Assembly: GCF_026626635.1 (NCBI RefSeq)
Contig: NZ_JAPNKA010000001.1
Coordinates: 2,728,001 to 2,792,000, forward strand
Direction of reading: 5' to 3'
DNA: 64,000 bases
Source of the DNA: Archangium lansingense
Lineage (GTDB): Bacteria > Myxococcota > Myxococcia > Myxococcales > Myxococcaceae
This document shows positions 53,826-62,810 of this stretch, in pieces. The notes beneath the pieces are model-generated. The model saw nothing but the letters and a program-made list of their open reading frames with translations. It was not told the DNA's origin and made no database searches. How positions within the stretch are numbered: position 1 is the stretch's first letter; every line of letters begins with the position of its first letter. The position numbers and the translations under genes were made by a program.

Positions 53826-55400
53826 TCAGTCCCCGGAGTAGATGCCGATGGCGCCGGGCACGCGGTTCTCACTGCTGCCCATGAAGCCCACGAGGATGCG
53901 GCGCTGGCCGTGGCGGTCCACCTGGATGTCGGAGACGGTGCTCATGCACAGACGCCTGCCGAAGTCGCCGCAGCCGTAGGAGGTGACCTGGCCACCCCTG
54001 AGGCGGAAGACCGAGCCGAGCCAGCGGGCACCGGTCCACACGCTGCCGTCGCGGGGGTCCACGGCCACGGCGGACAGGTGGGGGACGCCGACGTTGACGT
54101 AGCGGACGTCGCCGCCTTCCGCGTTCATCCGGGCGAGCCCGCGGGTGAAGGAGCTGACCCAGACGGTGTCATCTCCGGCCACGGCCAGGCCGGACACGTG
54201 GTCATCCACGCGATCGGCCTCGCGGGGCATGTTCGGCTCGCCCACCTTGTCAGGCCAGATGTCGAAGCGGTTCCAGGCGTAGTCCCGGTTCTCGCTCATG
54301 CTCTGGGCGCGCCAGTAGTTGTTGCTGTTGGTGCCGTAGCGGAAGCGGGTGGAGCGGTTGGAGCCGCCGAAGAAGACATCGCCGCTGGGGTGGACGGAGA
54401 CGCCGTAGTAGGCGTCGGTGAGGAGGATGGCGTCGCCATTGGCATTCAAGGCGTTGACGTGCGGGTGCACGTGCTCCATGACGCCCGAGCAGGAGAGCTG
54501 TCCATTGCAGGTGTTGTTGCCGGTGTAGCGGGCGTCGCCGCGGGCGAAGCCGTGGTTGCCGCCGAACCAGACGCTGTTCGTGTTCTTGTCGTAGGCGATG
54601 CGGAGGATGTTGCAGAGCTTCTCTCGGCCGCGCATCTCGTCGCGCACCACGTTGGGGCCGGAGAAGATGTCGTAGTGGACGACGTCGAGGGTGCCGTCCG
54701 AGCGCAGCGTCACCTTGTCCGCGTCACCGCTCTTGTAGCGGGAGGGGTCCGGGCTGGGGCCGTCCCAGTTGCCCTCGCAGTGGTCCGAGTTCTTGCCGGG
54801 CCTGCCCTCGTAGCCCACGAAGACGGTGCCCGCGGGGCCACCGGCGACGGAGATGACCTTCAGGTACTTCTCGCCCGGAGGGACGCTGCCGTCCGGCATG
54901 AAGCCGTAGGGGCGCAGTCCGTTCTCCATGGTGTAGCGCTGGAGGCGCTCGGCGCCTGGGCGGAGCAAGAAGAGGCCGTCCTCGCCGCCGGCCACCCAGA
55001 CGTTGCCGCCCTCGTCCGCCGTCACGCCGTAGACGCGCCGGGGCCCGCCGTGCTGGATGCCGTAGAAGCGCCAGCCCGGGGGAGAGGTGAACTCGATGGC
55101 TTCCTCGGGAGGAGGTGGCGGAGGAGGCGGCGGGGTGCCCGAGTCAGGCGTCTGGGTGCCCGAGTCAGGCGTCTGGGTGCCCGAGTCGGGCGTCTGGGTG
55201 CCCGAGTCAGGCGTCTGGGTGCCCGAGTCGGGCGTCTGGGTGCCCGAGTCAGGCGTCTGGGTGCCGCTCCCGTCCTCCCGGGGAGTGTCCAGTCCGGGGT
55301 TGTCCTGCTCGGACTGGTCGTGCCCCGCCTGCTGCTTGCAGCCTGCCCACATCGCGCCCGTCACGACGAGCGCCGCCGCCCACCGCCATCCGCCCTTCAT
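53826..55400 (-). CDS. Lipoprotein with GTQTPDS repeat linker and beta-propeller
   Basis: A 524-residue lipoprotein (lipobox TGAMWAGC, Cys21). After an acidic stretch, six copies of the heptapeptide GTQTPDS (residues about 47-88) and a run of nine prolines form an extended spacer, perhaps a stalk through the surface layer. The remaining about 420 residues look like a propeller of the two-component-regulator/NHL style: GNVWVAGGEDGLFLL, NSVWFGGNHGFARGD, GDVFFGGSNRS, DTVWVSSFTRGLARM, GSVWTGARWLGSVF. ATG 55400 is chosen for the lipoprotein signal. It stands alone and is divergent from the methyltransferase gene. Confidence 0.75.
   Translation of the reverse strand: MKGGWRWAAALVVTGAMWAGCKQQAGHDQSEQDNPGLDTPREDGSGTQTPDSGTQTPDSGTQTPDSGTQTPDSGTQTPDSGTQTPDSGTPPPPPPPPPEEAIEFTSPPGWRFYGIQHGGPRRVYGVTADEGGNVWVAGGEDGLFLLRPGAERLQRYTMENGLRPYGFMPDGSVPPGEKYLKVISVAGGPAGTVFVGYEGRPGKNSDHCEGNWDGPSPDPSRYKSGDADKVTLRSDGTLDVVHYDIFSGPNVVRDEMRGREKLCNILRIAYDKNTNSVWFGGNHGFARGDARYTGNNTCNGQLSCSGVMEHVHPHVNALNANGDAILLTDAYYGVSVHPSGDVFFGGSNRSTRFRYGTNSNNYWRAQSMSENRDYAWNRFDIWPDKVGEPNMPREADRVDDHVSGLAVAGDDTVWVSSFTRGLARMNAEGGDVRYVNVGVPHLSAVAVDPRDGSVWTGARWLGSVFRLRGGQVTSYGCGDFGRRLCMSTVSDIQVDRHGQRRILVGFMGSSENRVPGAIGIYSGD
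55135..55260. repeat. In-frame 21-bp tandem repeat (six copies)
   Basis: Six contiguous 21-bp units, GTGCCCGAGTC[A/G]GGCGTCTGG on the plus strand, encoding GTQTPDS on the minus strand. Only the one A/G position varies, a synonymous change. Since 21 is a multiple of three, copy-number change alters linker length without breaking the frame. Confidence 0.95.
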
Positions 55401-55599
55401 GTCGCTGCCCACCCGTTCTGTGGAATTCGGGTACCCACACGGCACCCCTGCTGCCCGGCATCGCAAGCGGGGTGCCAGCCCGGCTCCTCTGGAAGACGGG
55501 CCCATGCGTCGGCTCCCGGACAGCCCATGGGTAGCCCGGTGCCCAGGAATGGCAGGGTCCTGACCCCTTTACGCCTCCAACCGTGCTAGTGCGGAAGAG

Positions 55600-56298
55600 A
55601 TGGCCGGAAACGACGCGCGCGGCCGCACGCCGCTCTCCCTCGTCGGGCAGGAGCCCGACATTGCCTTCTACACACGCCAGGCGACCGAGCATGGCGGACC
55701 CGTGCTGGTGCTGGGCTCGGCCAACGGACGCGTGGCCTGGGCGCTGGCTGGTGCGGGGATGTACGTGGTGGGCGTGGACCCCTCCGAGCGGATGGTCCAG
55801 GCGGCCGAGGAGCACCGCGGCTCGGAGTCTCCCGAGGTGGCGGGCCGTGTGCGCTTCCACCAGGCCGACCCGCGCTCGCTGCGCCTGTCCGAGCGCTTCC
55901 CCGTGGTGCTCGCTCCCCAAAATGCCCTGGGGATGATGGGCTCGCACGAGGACCTCGAGGCCTTCCTGTCCACGGTGCGCCACCACCTGGAGCCTGGGGG
56001 CATCTTCGCCTACGACGTGCTGAACCCGCCCCCCGAGCCCGCCCCTCAGCGGGAGGACGAGGAGCCGGGCTCCGCGCTCGAGCCGCGCCGGCCGGTGTTC
56101 GCCTTCCACTTGCGCGAGCGTCGGCAGCCCGGGGCGCCGCTCGGCATCCACCGCCTCAGGCTGAGGCCCTTTGCCGCTGAGGAGCTGGACGCGGCGATGA
56201 AGTCCTGCGGGCTCACACCTCGGGAGCGCTACGGCCGCTTCGACGGCAAGCCGTTCGACCCCGAGGACGCGCGGCACATCGGCGTGGTGGAAGGGTGA
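55600..56298 (+). CDS. Class I SAM-dependent methyltransferase
   Basis: A 232-residue cytoplasmic protein of the class I methyltransferase fold: motif I VLVLGSANGRVAWALA, acidic end of strand 2 VVGVDPSERM, motif with HQADPRSLRL, LAPQNALGMM in place of the usual substrate loop and HHLEPGGIFAYDVLNPPP. The glycine-rich loop is slightly atypical (GSANG rather than GxGxG). Substrate unknown. ATG 55600 follows an AAGAG. Convergent with the gene ending at 56302. Confidence 0.8.
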   Translation: MAGNDARGRTPLSLVGQEPDIAFYTRQATEHGGPVLVLGSANGRVAWALAGAGMYVVGVDPSERMVQAAEEHRGSESPEVAGRVRFHQADPRSLRLSERFPVVLAPQNALGMMGSHEDLEAFLSTVRHHLEPGGIFAYDVLNPPPEPAPQREDEEPGSALEPRRPVFAFHLRERRQPGAPLGIHRLRLRPFAAEELDAAMKSCGLTPRERYGRFDGKPFDPEDARHIGVVEG

Positions 56299-56301
56299 GG
56301 C

Positions 56302-58215
56302 TCAAAACCTGAACGCGGCGCCGCCAAGGACGGTGGGGGTGGACAGGGTCCGGTCCCGCCCGGGCTCGTGGAGAGCGTCGAGCTGGCCGCGGACGAACAG
56401 GCGGGAGAAGCGCGTCACGTCTACCTGCGCTTCGGCGTAGGCCCCGAGGTCTGAAGGGGCCGTGAATCCACCACCGCCAGGGTCCCACCCCAGGCTGAGC
56501 CCCGCGCCCCCGCACAGGACGAGTCCCAGCCGGAGCTGTTCTCCGAGCAGCAGCTCCGCGCCGGTCTCCACCGCCAGGGTGGCGGCGTGCACTCCCTGGA
56601 ACGCGTGCCCATCCGACAGGTGGAGCGCCGCCTTGTAGCCGACCGCATCCAGCGCCAGGGACGCGAACACGCCCGCCCGCTGCCGTTCACCGAAGCGCTT
56701 TCCCAGCCGCCCGCGGACTCCGGCGAGGGAGGCCTCGACGCCGAAGCTCCGGTCGAGCGTGGTGAAACGCGTGAGGCGCGCCGGGAGCAGGACCACACCG
56801 ACGGCCAGCTCGTCGCCGGTGGCAACGTTGTTCAGCTCGAAGCGCTGCTGCACGGGTGTGAAGCGGAGGTCGGCATACGGCAGCGTAAGCTCCGCTGGGC
56901 CGCGGCCCAGTGCGAGGTGTCCGTCGAGTGAGGCCCAGAGCAGGTACTCCGGGGTCCGCACTGCATCCCACGCGTCTTCCGGCACCACGGTCTCGTGGAG
57001 CACGAAGCGCATCCGGAGCAGGGCATTCCAATCGGAGCCGGCGCTCTGGAATCCGCCTCCGCCAGCCTCGAGCTGCGGTTGGAAGAGGGAGCCGTCGAAA
57101 CGCGGGGCCTCGTACTGTGGCGCCGGGGCGGGGAGCCCGCCTGTACTGTTCTCCGGCCCGGGTCCGGCGCTCCCGCTTGTTCCGCCCGCGAGAGCCTCCG
57201 CCGCGCCCGCGTGAAAGTCTGGCCGGCTTCGTCCACACGCTGTCCAGATGGAGAAGTCCTCCTGGCGTGGGAACTCACCCCGGTCGACCAACTCCCGGAC
57301 GTAGCGGAGGTTGAAGTCGTCGGCGCTCCGCTCGTAGCGCGAATAGAACCGGTAGTGCTCCACGAACGTGTCGCTGTCGAGCCGCTCGCAGTAATCCCGC
57401 CGCAGGTTGGCACGGACCTCGCTCCAGCGCTTCGGGGTGAAGGCGGAGTTGTTCCAGGTCTCGTCGAACTCGGGAGAGACATGCTCGCGCCAGTCGAAGG
57501 GGCGCGTCAGCCTCCATCCCTCTGAGGTCTTCAGCAGCCGCGGGTTCTCGTCCTGGCACAGGCTCCGGTAGAAGAGGAACCCCTGGTAGTTGGCCTCGAG
57601 GTCTCCGAACGAGAAGACCTCCGTTGTCGCGAGGCCGAGCGAGCTGCTCTCCGTCTCCGCGCCGTAGCGGACCAGTTGCTCGAGCGCCTCGCGTTCAGGG
57701 ACTCCCGCCTTCGTGAGGGCGAGGTAGCGCTGGTGATACTTCCATCCCGTCTTGAAGAAGTGGGAGAGCTTGTCGGCGCCCATGTGGACACCGGCGACGT
57801 TGAAGGTCGCCTTGACGCCGAAGGACAGGCCCCAGTCCCAGAGGCGCCCGCTGCGGTAGATGGAGGAGTGCTTCTCGAAGTGGGAATGGTCCTTCTTGGA
57901 GGGCACCCGGTCTATCCGGGGGGAGTTCTCGGCCCAGAGCTCAATCTTGTGGAGGCCCGAGATGCGGAAGCGCTGGTAGACGCGGTGGGCGACGTCCTGG
58001 CAGGAGTATGAGTCCCAGTTGGTGCGCCGGTTGACGAGCTCCAGGGCCCCGAGGATGTCCCGGTTGACCTTCTCGTTGAGGGCGCCGAGGGAGTCGAGCG
58101 GCCGCTTGTCGATGGCGAAGTATTGATCCGTCTCCGTGGCCTGGGCCGTGCCCGTCATCACCGTGGCCCACAAGGCGATCCCCCTCCACTTTCGCTGTGC
58201 GCTTGGGCGAATCAT
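56302..58215 (-). CDS. Exported envelope protein, unknown; N-terminal alpha domain and C-terminal barrel-like domain
   Basis: A 637-residue protein with a signal peptide (ALWATVMTGTAQA). The N-terminal about 330 residues are rich in aromatic and charged residues (SCQDVAHRVYQRFRI, VHMGADKLSHFFKTGWKYHQRY, FSFGDLEANYQGFLFYRSLC); HxxxDKxSHFF could bind metal. A Gly/Pro-rich linker (about 335-375) leads into a C-terminal half with repeated amphipathic strands and a terminal Phe (VLGGAAFRF), as in outer-membrane barrels. It starts 7 bp after the response-regulator gene on the same strand and may be part of its transcript. Family not recognised. Confidence 0.65.
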   Translation of the reverse strand: MIRPSAQRKWRGIALWATVMTGTAQATETDQYFAIDKRPLDSLGALNEKVNRDILGALELVNRRTNWDSYSCQDVAHRVYQRFRISGLHKIELWAENSPRIDRVPSKKDHSHFEKHSSIYRSGRLWDWGLSFGVKATFNVAGVHMGADKLSHFFKTGWKYHQRYLALTKAGVPEREALEQLVRYGAETESSSLGLATTEVFSFGDLEANYQGFLFYRSLCQDENPRLLKTSEGWRLTRPFDWREHVSPEFDETWNNSAFTPKRWSEVRANLRRDYCERLDSDTFVEHYRFYSRYERSADDFNLRYVRELVDRGEFPRQEDFSIWTACGRSRPDFHAGAAEALAGGTSGSAGPGPENSTGGLPAPAPQYEAPRFDGSLFQPQLEAGGGGFQSAGSDWNALLRMRFVLHETVVPEDAWDAVRTPEYLLWASLDGHLALGRGPAELTLPYADLRFTPVQQRFELNNVATGDELAVGVVLLPARLTRFTTLDRSFGVEASLAGVRGRLGKRFGERQRAGVFASLALDAVGYKAALHLSDGHAFQGVHAATLAVETGAELLLGEQLRLGLVLCGGAGLSLGWDPGGGGFTAPSDLGAYAEAQVDVTRFSRLFVRGQLDALHEPGRDRTLSTPTVLGGAAFRF

Positions 58216-58222
58216 GGGCTCC

Positions 58223-58915
58223 TCAGCGTTCGAAGCGGTATCCGAGCCCTCGCACGGTAAGGAAGTGCCGGGGCTGTTCGGGGTCTGGCTCCAGCTTGAG
58301 CCGGAGCTGGCGCATGAAGTTGTCCACGGTGCGGGCGCTGCCCTCGTAGTCGTAGCCCCAGGCGGCGCTGAGCAGCTCCTCGCGGCTGAAGGTGCGTCCC
58401 GCGTGCGCGAGGAAGTGGGCCAGCAGCTTGAACTCCTGGGCCGTGAATTCCACGGGCTGCCCGGCGCGCGAGACCGTCTTGGCGCTCAGGTCCACCTGGA
58501 CGTCGCCGAAGCCCACCGGCTGGGGCTGTCCCTGGGAGGGGTAGCGCCGGCGCAGCACCGCCTTGATGCGCGCCAGCAGCTCCTGGAGTCCGAAGGGCTT
58601 CACCACGTAGTCGTCGGCGCCCAGGTTGAGGCCGAGGATCTTGTCCATCTCCGCGCTCTTGGCGCTGAGCACCACCACGGGGATGTCGCGGCCGCGCTGG
58701 CGCAGCTCCTTGAGCACCTCGAAGCCATTGAGCTCGGGCAGCATCACGTCCAGCACGAGCAGGTCCGGCGACTCGTCGAGTGCGCGGGCCAGCCCCGTGC
58801 GGCCGTCCTGGGCTTGGAGGACCTCATAGCCCTCGAAGTTCAGGTTCATGGACAGGCCGGTGAGGATGGCCAGGTCGTCCTCCACCACCAGGATGCGTGT
58901 TGGCTTGTCGCTCAT
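58223..58915 (-). CDS. OmpR/PhoB-type response regulator
   Basis: A 230-residue response regulator. Receiver domain 1-120 with acidic pair E12-D13-D14, phospho-acceptor D56 in [10 protein letters not shown], Ser in VVVLSAKS and Lys in YVVKPFG. A winged-helix DNA-binding domain follows ([44 protein letters not shown]). Its ATG overlaps the stop of the histidine kinase gene (ATGA), so this is the cognate pair. The target is not known, but the envelope-protein gene 7 bp downstream is a candidate member of the same operon. Confidence 0.95.
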   Translation of the reverse strand: MSDKPTRILVVEDDLAILTGLSMNLNFEGYEVLQAQDGRTGLARALDESPDLLVLDVMLPELNGFEVLKELRQRGRDIPVVVLSAKSAEMDKILGLNLGADDYVVKPFGLQELLARIKAVLRRRYPSQGQPQPVGFGDVQVDLSAKTVSRAGQPVEFTAQEFKLLAHFLAHAGRTFSREELLSAAWGYDYEGSARTVDNFMRQLRLKLEPDPEQPRHFLTVRGLGYRFER

Positions 58916-60435
58916 GCCTTCCCCACGGGGAGCTGGATGGTGAAGCGGCTGCCCTTTCCCAGCTCGCTCTTCAGGGTGATGCGCCCCCCATGAGCCTCCA
59001 CGATGTGCTTGGCGATGGCCAGCCCCAACCCGCTGCCCTCTGTCTTGCGGGTGAGCAGATTGTCCACTCGGTAGAAGCGCTCGAAGATGCGTCTGCGGTC
59101 GCGGGGCGAAATGCCCACGCCGTGGTCCTCCACCGTGAGGTCCACCCATTTGCGATCAGCACGGACGATGAGGGAGATGCGCTTGTCCTCCTTGCTGTAC
59201 TTGTAGGCATTCTGCAGCAGGTTGAGCAGGGCCCCGGCGATGGCTTCCCGGTCCACCTGGACCTGGGGGAGATTCTCGGGCAGGTCCACGGAGAGTCGCA
59301 GCTCGCCCTCCAGGCGCTGGGCGCGGAAGGCCGTCACGGCGGCATCCACCACGGCGGGGACGGGGAGGAACTCGCGGTGGTACACCTTGCGCCCGCTCTC
59401 GATGCGGGCCCAGTCCAGCACCCGGTCCACGAGGGTGCCCAGTCGCTCCGTCTCCTGGGTGAGCAGCTGCAGGACCTGCTGCGTCTGTGCCGGGTCCTTC
59501 ACGCGGCCCAGGGCGAGCGTCTCGATGAACATGCGGATGGAGGTGATGGGGGTGCGCAGCTCGTGGCTGACCAAGGAGACGAAGTCCGTCTTCATGCGTG
59601 AGAGCCGGGCCTCGCGGTAGAGGACGCGGCCGGTGTAGACGACGCCGAAGGTGAGGGTGACGTAGAAGAGGCCGAGCAACACCACGTACACCACGCGGTT
59701 GCGGGTGGAGGCGCGGGCGATGGGATCCTCTCCGGTGGGCACCACGGCGAGCCGGAAGTCCTGCAGCGGTGGAGGCAGCACTTGCTCGGCGAGCACGAGG
59801 GGCCCGAGCGCGCTGGCCCGGGCCTGGGCCACCTCCAACGCCAGCTTGCCCATGAGTCCCTCGCCGGTGGCCTCCTGGCGGGCGAGGAGGACGAAGCGCA
59901 CGGGCTCGCTGGAGGTCACCTGGCCCTCGGCCCGCTCTTCGATCAGCGCCTCGACGGCGTCCTGGGAGAGGCGGACGCCGTGCACCACGTCGCCCTGGCG
60001 CTCGGCGGCGAGGAGCGTGGCGCGCCCGCCCACCATGAGGGAGAAGTGCGAGGTGCCGGCGGGGAAGTCCGCGGACGAGGACTGCACGGCCTGCAGGGCG
60101 GCGGCGAGCTCGGCGTCGGGAGAGCTCACCTGCTTGCCCTCCACGCGGAAGGAGGCCGGGGTGGACAGGAGGCGCCCGTCGGAGGTCACGAGACGGGGCT
60201 GGCCGTCCACGAGCACGAAGCGCGCGGAGCGCAGCGCGGCGGGCAGGTCCTCGGTGAGGGTCTCGAGAGTTCCCTGCCAGGTGGCCTCCAGCCGTTTCTC
60301 CACCGCGGCGCGCTCGTTGATGATGGCCACCACCCCGAAGCCGGAGAGCCCGGCCGAGGGCAGCACCACCAGGACGATGAGCAGCGCGAAGGTGCGCCGG
60401 AAGCTGAGGATGATGGAGGGTTGGGGGCTTGCCAC
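58912..60435 (-). CDS. Membrane sensor histidine kinase, partner of the response regulator
   Basis: A 507-residue sensor kinase. A first membrane span (about 12-35) and a second (about 248-270) enclose a periplasmic domain of roughly 210 residues (REATWQ-like helix, then [15 protein letters not shown] and [14 protein letters not shown] strands). The cytoplasmic HisKA has H291 in [12 protein letters not shown]; the HATPase has [20 protein letters not shown] and [14 protein letters not shown] start at 60435, with GAGAGGGG before it. Typical class I kinase in a two-gene operon; stimulus unknown. Confidence 0.95.
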   Translation of the reverse strand: MASPQPSIILSFRRTFALLIVLVVLPSAGLSGFGVVAIINERAAVEKRLEATWQGTLETLTEDLPAALRSARFVLVDGQPRLVTSDGRLLSTPASFRVEGKQVSSPDAELAAALQAVQSSSADFPAGTSHFSLMVGGRATLLAAERQGDVVHGVRLSQDAVEALIEERAEGQVTSSEPVRFVLLARQEATGEGLMGKLALEVAQARASALGPLVLAEQVLPPPLQDFRLAVVPTGEDPIARASTRNRVVYVVLLGLFYVTLTFGVVYTGRVLYREARLSRMKTDFVSLVSHELRTPITSIRMFIETLALGRVKDPAQTQQVLQLLTQETERLGTLVDRVLDWARIESGRKVYHREFLPVPAVVDAAVTAFRAQRLEGELRLSVDLPENLPQVQVDREAIAGALLNLLQNAYKYSKEDKRISLIVRADRKWVDLTVEDHGVGISPRDRRRIFERFYRVDNLLTRKTEGSGLGLAIAKHIVEAHGGRITLKSELGKGSRFTIQLPVGKA

Positions 60436-60520
60436 GGCCCCTCTCCTTTACCTCTCCGGTGGACCGGGTGCTCGACTTCGTTGCGGCTCGGGTGTCCTCC
60501 CTGGGGAGGGAGGGGGAGCG

Positions 60521-61114
60521 TCAGGGCAGGCCCGCGTCTGGCGCCAGGCCGACGCCCTGGGGGGCAGAGTCCAGGGAGGGGGCGGGGGGCGGCGTGCCGG
60601 CGTGCATGAGGCGCTCATGGGTGATTCCGAAGAGCGTTGTGCGGGCGAGCTCGAGTGCGCGGTCCTTGTCCTTGCCGAGCCAGGTGACGACGATGCCGCA
60701 GGGGGTGTCATCGTCCCAGGTGACGACCTGGAGCATGCCGGGGACGGGCTCGCGGCGGGCGGCGGCCTTGCCCAGCGCGGGCACCTCGATGCCTCCGGCG
60801 CGCAGGGTAGGGGCGAGCAGTCCGCGCACGTCCTGCCCATCAGGGAGCTTGTGGCAGTCGTAGGCGATGGAGACGGTGACGTCCTTCTGCTCGGCCGAGC
60901 GGAAGGTGCAGATGGGCCCGCAGCTCGGGCACGTCCGCTCCTCCTTGAAGCTGAAGCCGGGCAGGGCGTCGCGAATCTCGGGGGTGACGAGTCCCTCGCA
61001 GGAGAGGGCGCTCGGAGGCGGCAGCACGCCCGCGTCCGGTGTTCCCGCGTCCCGCGAGCGGCAGGCACCGAGCGCCAGTGCCAGCACCACTCCCGCGCCC
61101 CTTCCGACCCTCAT
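60521..61114 (-). CDS. Small lipoprotein of unknown function
   Basis: A 197-residue lipoprotein (MRVGRGAGVVLALALGAC). The mature part contains ERTCPSCGPICTF, a Cys cluster that could bind metal or form disulfides, and a C-terminal portion with IVVTWLGKDKDRALELARTT. The last about 25 residues are Pro-rich. ATG 61114 is chosen for the lipoprotein signal; a longer frame reaches 61279. It precedes the histidine kinase gene by 85 bp on the same strand and may be a co-expressed accessory. Not recognised. Confidence 0.6.
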   Translation of the reverse strand: MRVGRGAGVVLALALGACRSRDAGTPDAGVLPPPSALSCEGLVTPEIRDALPGFSFKEERTCPSCGPICTFRSAEQKDVTVSIAYDCHKLPDGQDVRGLLAPTLRAGGIEVPALGKAAARREPVPGMLQVVTWDDDTPCGIVVTWLGKDKDRALELARTTLFGITHERLMHAGTPPPAPSLDSAPQGVGLAPDAGLP

Positions 61115-61308
61115 CCCTGGCTCCCTCTGTGTGCGCACACCCGTGAGGCGGCGGATGGTAGACCGGCAAACCCCCTGCATGGCCACGAGGAAGTGCTGGC
61201 CTGCTTGCTGCCCGACGCTGCGCCGCTCGCTCGCTGGGAAACCTCGTTCCCGGCAGAGGTGTGGTCTAAGCTGCGCCACCCCCCTCCTTCCCCCGGGAGA
61301 ATCGTCCC

Positions 61309-62310
61309 ATGCGCGCAGCTGTCATCGGCTCCGGCTCCTTCGGTACCGCCCTCGCCAACGTGCTCGCCGTGAATTGCGAGCAGGTGGGCCTGTGGGGCCG
61401 GGATGCCGCCCTGGCCGACGCCATCAACACCCGCCACGAGAACTCCGGCTACCTCCCCGGCATCCCCATCTCCCCTCGCGTCCAGGCCACGACGAGCCTG
61501 AAGGTGGCGCTGGAGGGTGCGGAGATGGTGGTGCTGGCCACCCCCAGCCATGCCACGCGCGACGTCATCTCCCACGCGCTGCCGTACCTGCCCAAGCACG
61601 CGCCCATCATCACGGTGGCCAAGGGGATTGAGAACGAGACGCTCCTCACCATGACGGAGCTGCTCGAGGACTGCCTGCCGGAGGAGTACCACCCCTACAT
61701 CGCCGTGCTCTCCGGTCCCAGCTTCGCCAAGGAGCTGGCCCAGCGCATGCCCACCGTCGTCACCATCGCCTCGCACTGGGACAAGGTGGCGGTGCGCTGC
61801 CAGAAGGCGCTGCAGACGGAGACGTTCCGCTCCTACACCTCCAATGACGTGGTGGGGGTGCAGTATGGCGGCGCGCTGAAGAACGTCATCGCCATCGCCG
61901 CTGGCATCGCGGATGGGTTGGGCATGGGCCACAACGCTCGTGCGGCCATCATCACCCGTGGCCTGGCGGAGATTACGCGCCTGGCGGTGCGCAAGGGCGG
62001 CAACCCGCTCACGCTCTCGGGCCTGTCCGGCATGGGGGACCTGGTGCTCACCTGCACCGGCGAGCTCAGCCGCAACCGGCACGTGGGCATGGAGCTGGGC
62101 CGAGGCCGCGCGCTCCAGGAGATTCTGGCGGACATGAAGCAGGTGGCCGAGGGCGTGAAGACGGCCAAGAGCGCGAGGGACCTGTCGCGCAAGGTGGGGG
62201 TGGAGCTGCCCATCTGCGATCAGGTGTACGCCATTGCCTACGAGGGCAAGAGTGCCCGCGCCGCGGTGGTGGAGCTGATGACGCGCCAGCCCAAGTCCGA
62301 GCTGGTGTGA
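61309..62310 (+). CDS. gpsA: NAD(P)-dependent glycerol-3-phosphate dehydrogenase
   Basis: A 333-residue cytoplasmic enzyme that reduces dihydroxyacetone phosphate to sn-glycerol-3-phosphate for phospholipid synthesis. The dinucleotide site GSGSFGTALA, substrate motif LSGPSFAKELAQ, catalytic Lys in GGALKNVIAIAAG and LSGLSGMGDLVLTCTG are all conserved, as is GRNRxxG in the form SRNRHVGMELG. Length is normal for the family. ATG 61309 lies in a region with CCCGGGAGAATCG upstream. Single gene, convergent with the winged-helix gene. Confidence 0.97.
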   Translation: MRAAVIGSGSFGTALANVLAVNCEQVGLWGRDAALADAINTRHENSGYLPGIPISPRVQATTSLKVALEGAEMVVLATPSHATRDVISHALPYLPKHAPIITVAKGIENETLLTMTELLEDCLPEEYHPYIAVLSGPSFAKELAQRMPTVVTIASHWDKVAVRCQKALQTETFRSYTSNDVVGVQYGGALKNVIAIAAGIADGLGMGHNARAAIITRGLAEITRLAVRKGGNPLTLSGLSGMGDLVLTCTGELSRNRHVGMELGRGRALQEILADMKQVAEGVKTAKSARDLSRKVGVELPICDQVYAIAYEGKSARAAVVELMTRQPKSELV

Positions 62311-62325
62311 GGCCGGGGGCGGCGC

Positions 62326-62802
62326 TCAGTACGCGCGGCCGCCGACGCCTTTCACTCGCCACACCGTCTGGCGCTGGGTGGTGGTGTGCGAGAGGAGCAC
62401 GCCCTCCTGCTGCATCTGGTCCAACAGACGCACCAGCTTGCTGCGGTCCAGCCCCGTGGCCGCCGCGAGCGCCGGGGTCTCCAGTCCCGCCGGGTAGCGC
62501 CGCAGCTCATCGACGATGAGCTTCTTGAACTCGGCCTTCACGGCACCATCCATGTCCTGGGCCTTGGAGGCCTGGAGGATGGCGATGGTGATGAGCCCCA
62601 GCACCGCCACGGCGAGGGCCGGGTAGATGATGTGGCTGTTGCGCTCGAGCAGCTCGAAGTAGTTCGGGTCCACCGAGGAGGCGGGCTTCTCGGGGCCCCG
62701 CTCCAGGCCGGGGATGGGGAGCTGCGCCAGCAGGGACAGGGAGATGAGGGAAGGCGTGAGCAAGGCACCGGGACTGTAGAAGGCCCCGGTGCCCGCCCGC
62801 AA
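62326..62802 (-). CDS. Membrane-anchored winged-helix protein
   Basis: A 158-residue protein: an N-terminal hydrophobic signal-like stretch (LLTPSLISLSLLAQ), a short exposed segment, a membrane span (HIIYPALAVAVLGLITIAIL), and then a cytoplasmic winged-helix (AEFKKLIVDELRRYPAGLET, AATGLDRSKLVRLLDQMQQEG, TVWRVKGVGG). It could be a membrane-tethered regulator. TTG at 62802 gives the reported length; TTG at 62763 would give a better signal peptide. It follows hflX by 8 bp on the same strand and is probably co-transcribed with it. Confidence 0.6.
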   Translation of the reverse strand: MRAGTGAFYSPGALLTPSLISLSLLAQLPIPGLERGPEKPASSVDPNYFELLERNSHIIYPALAVAVLGLITIAILQASKAQDMDGAVKAEFKKLIVDELRRYPAGLETPALAAATGLDRSKLVRLLDQMQQEGVLLSHTTTQRQTVWRVKGVGGRAY

Positions 62803-62810
62803 CCCCGGGG

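Noticed and set aside
55135..55260. Possible CRISPR or non-coding satellite
   Set aside because: The 21-bp repeat is in frame within a clear lipoprotein gene.
53910..55589. Plus-strand open frame with RLGARVRRLGAR repeats
   Set aside because: The repeat is the complement of the GTQTPDS linker DNA; no start site or recognisable domain.
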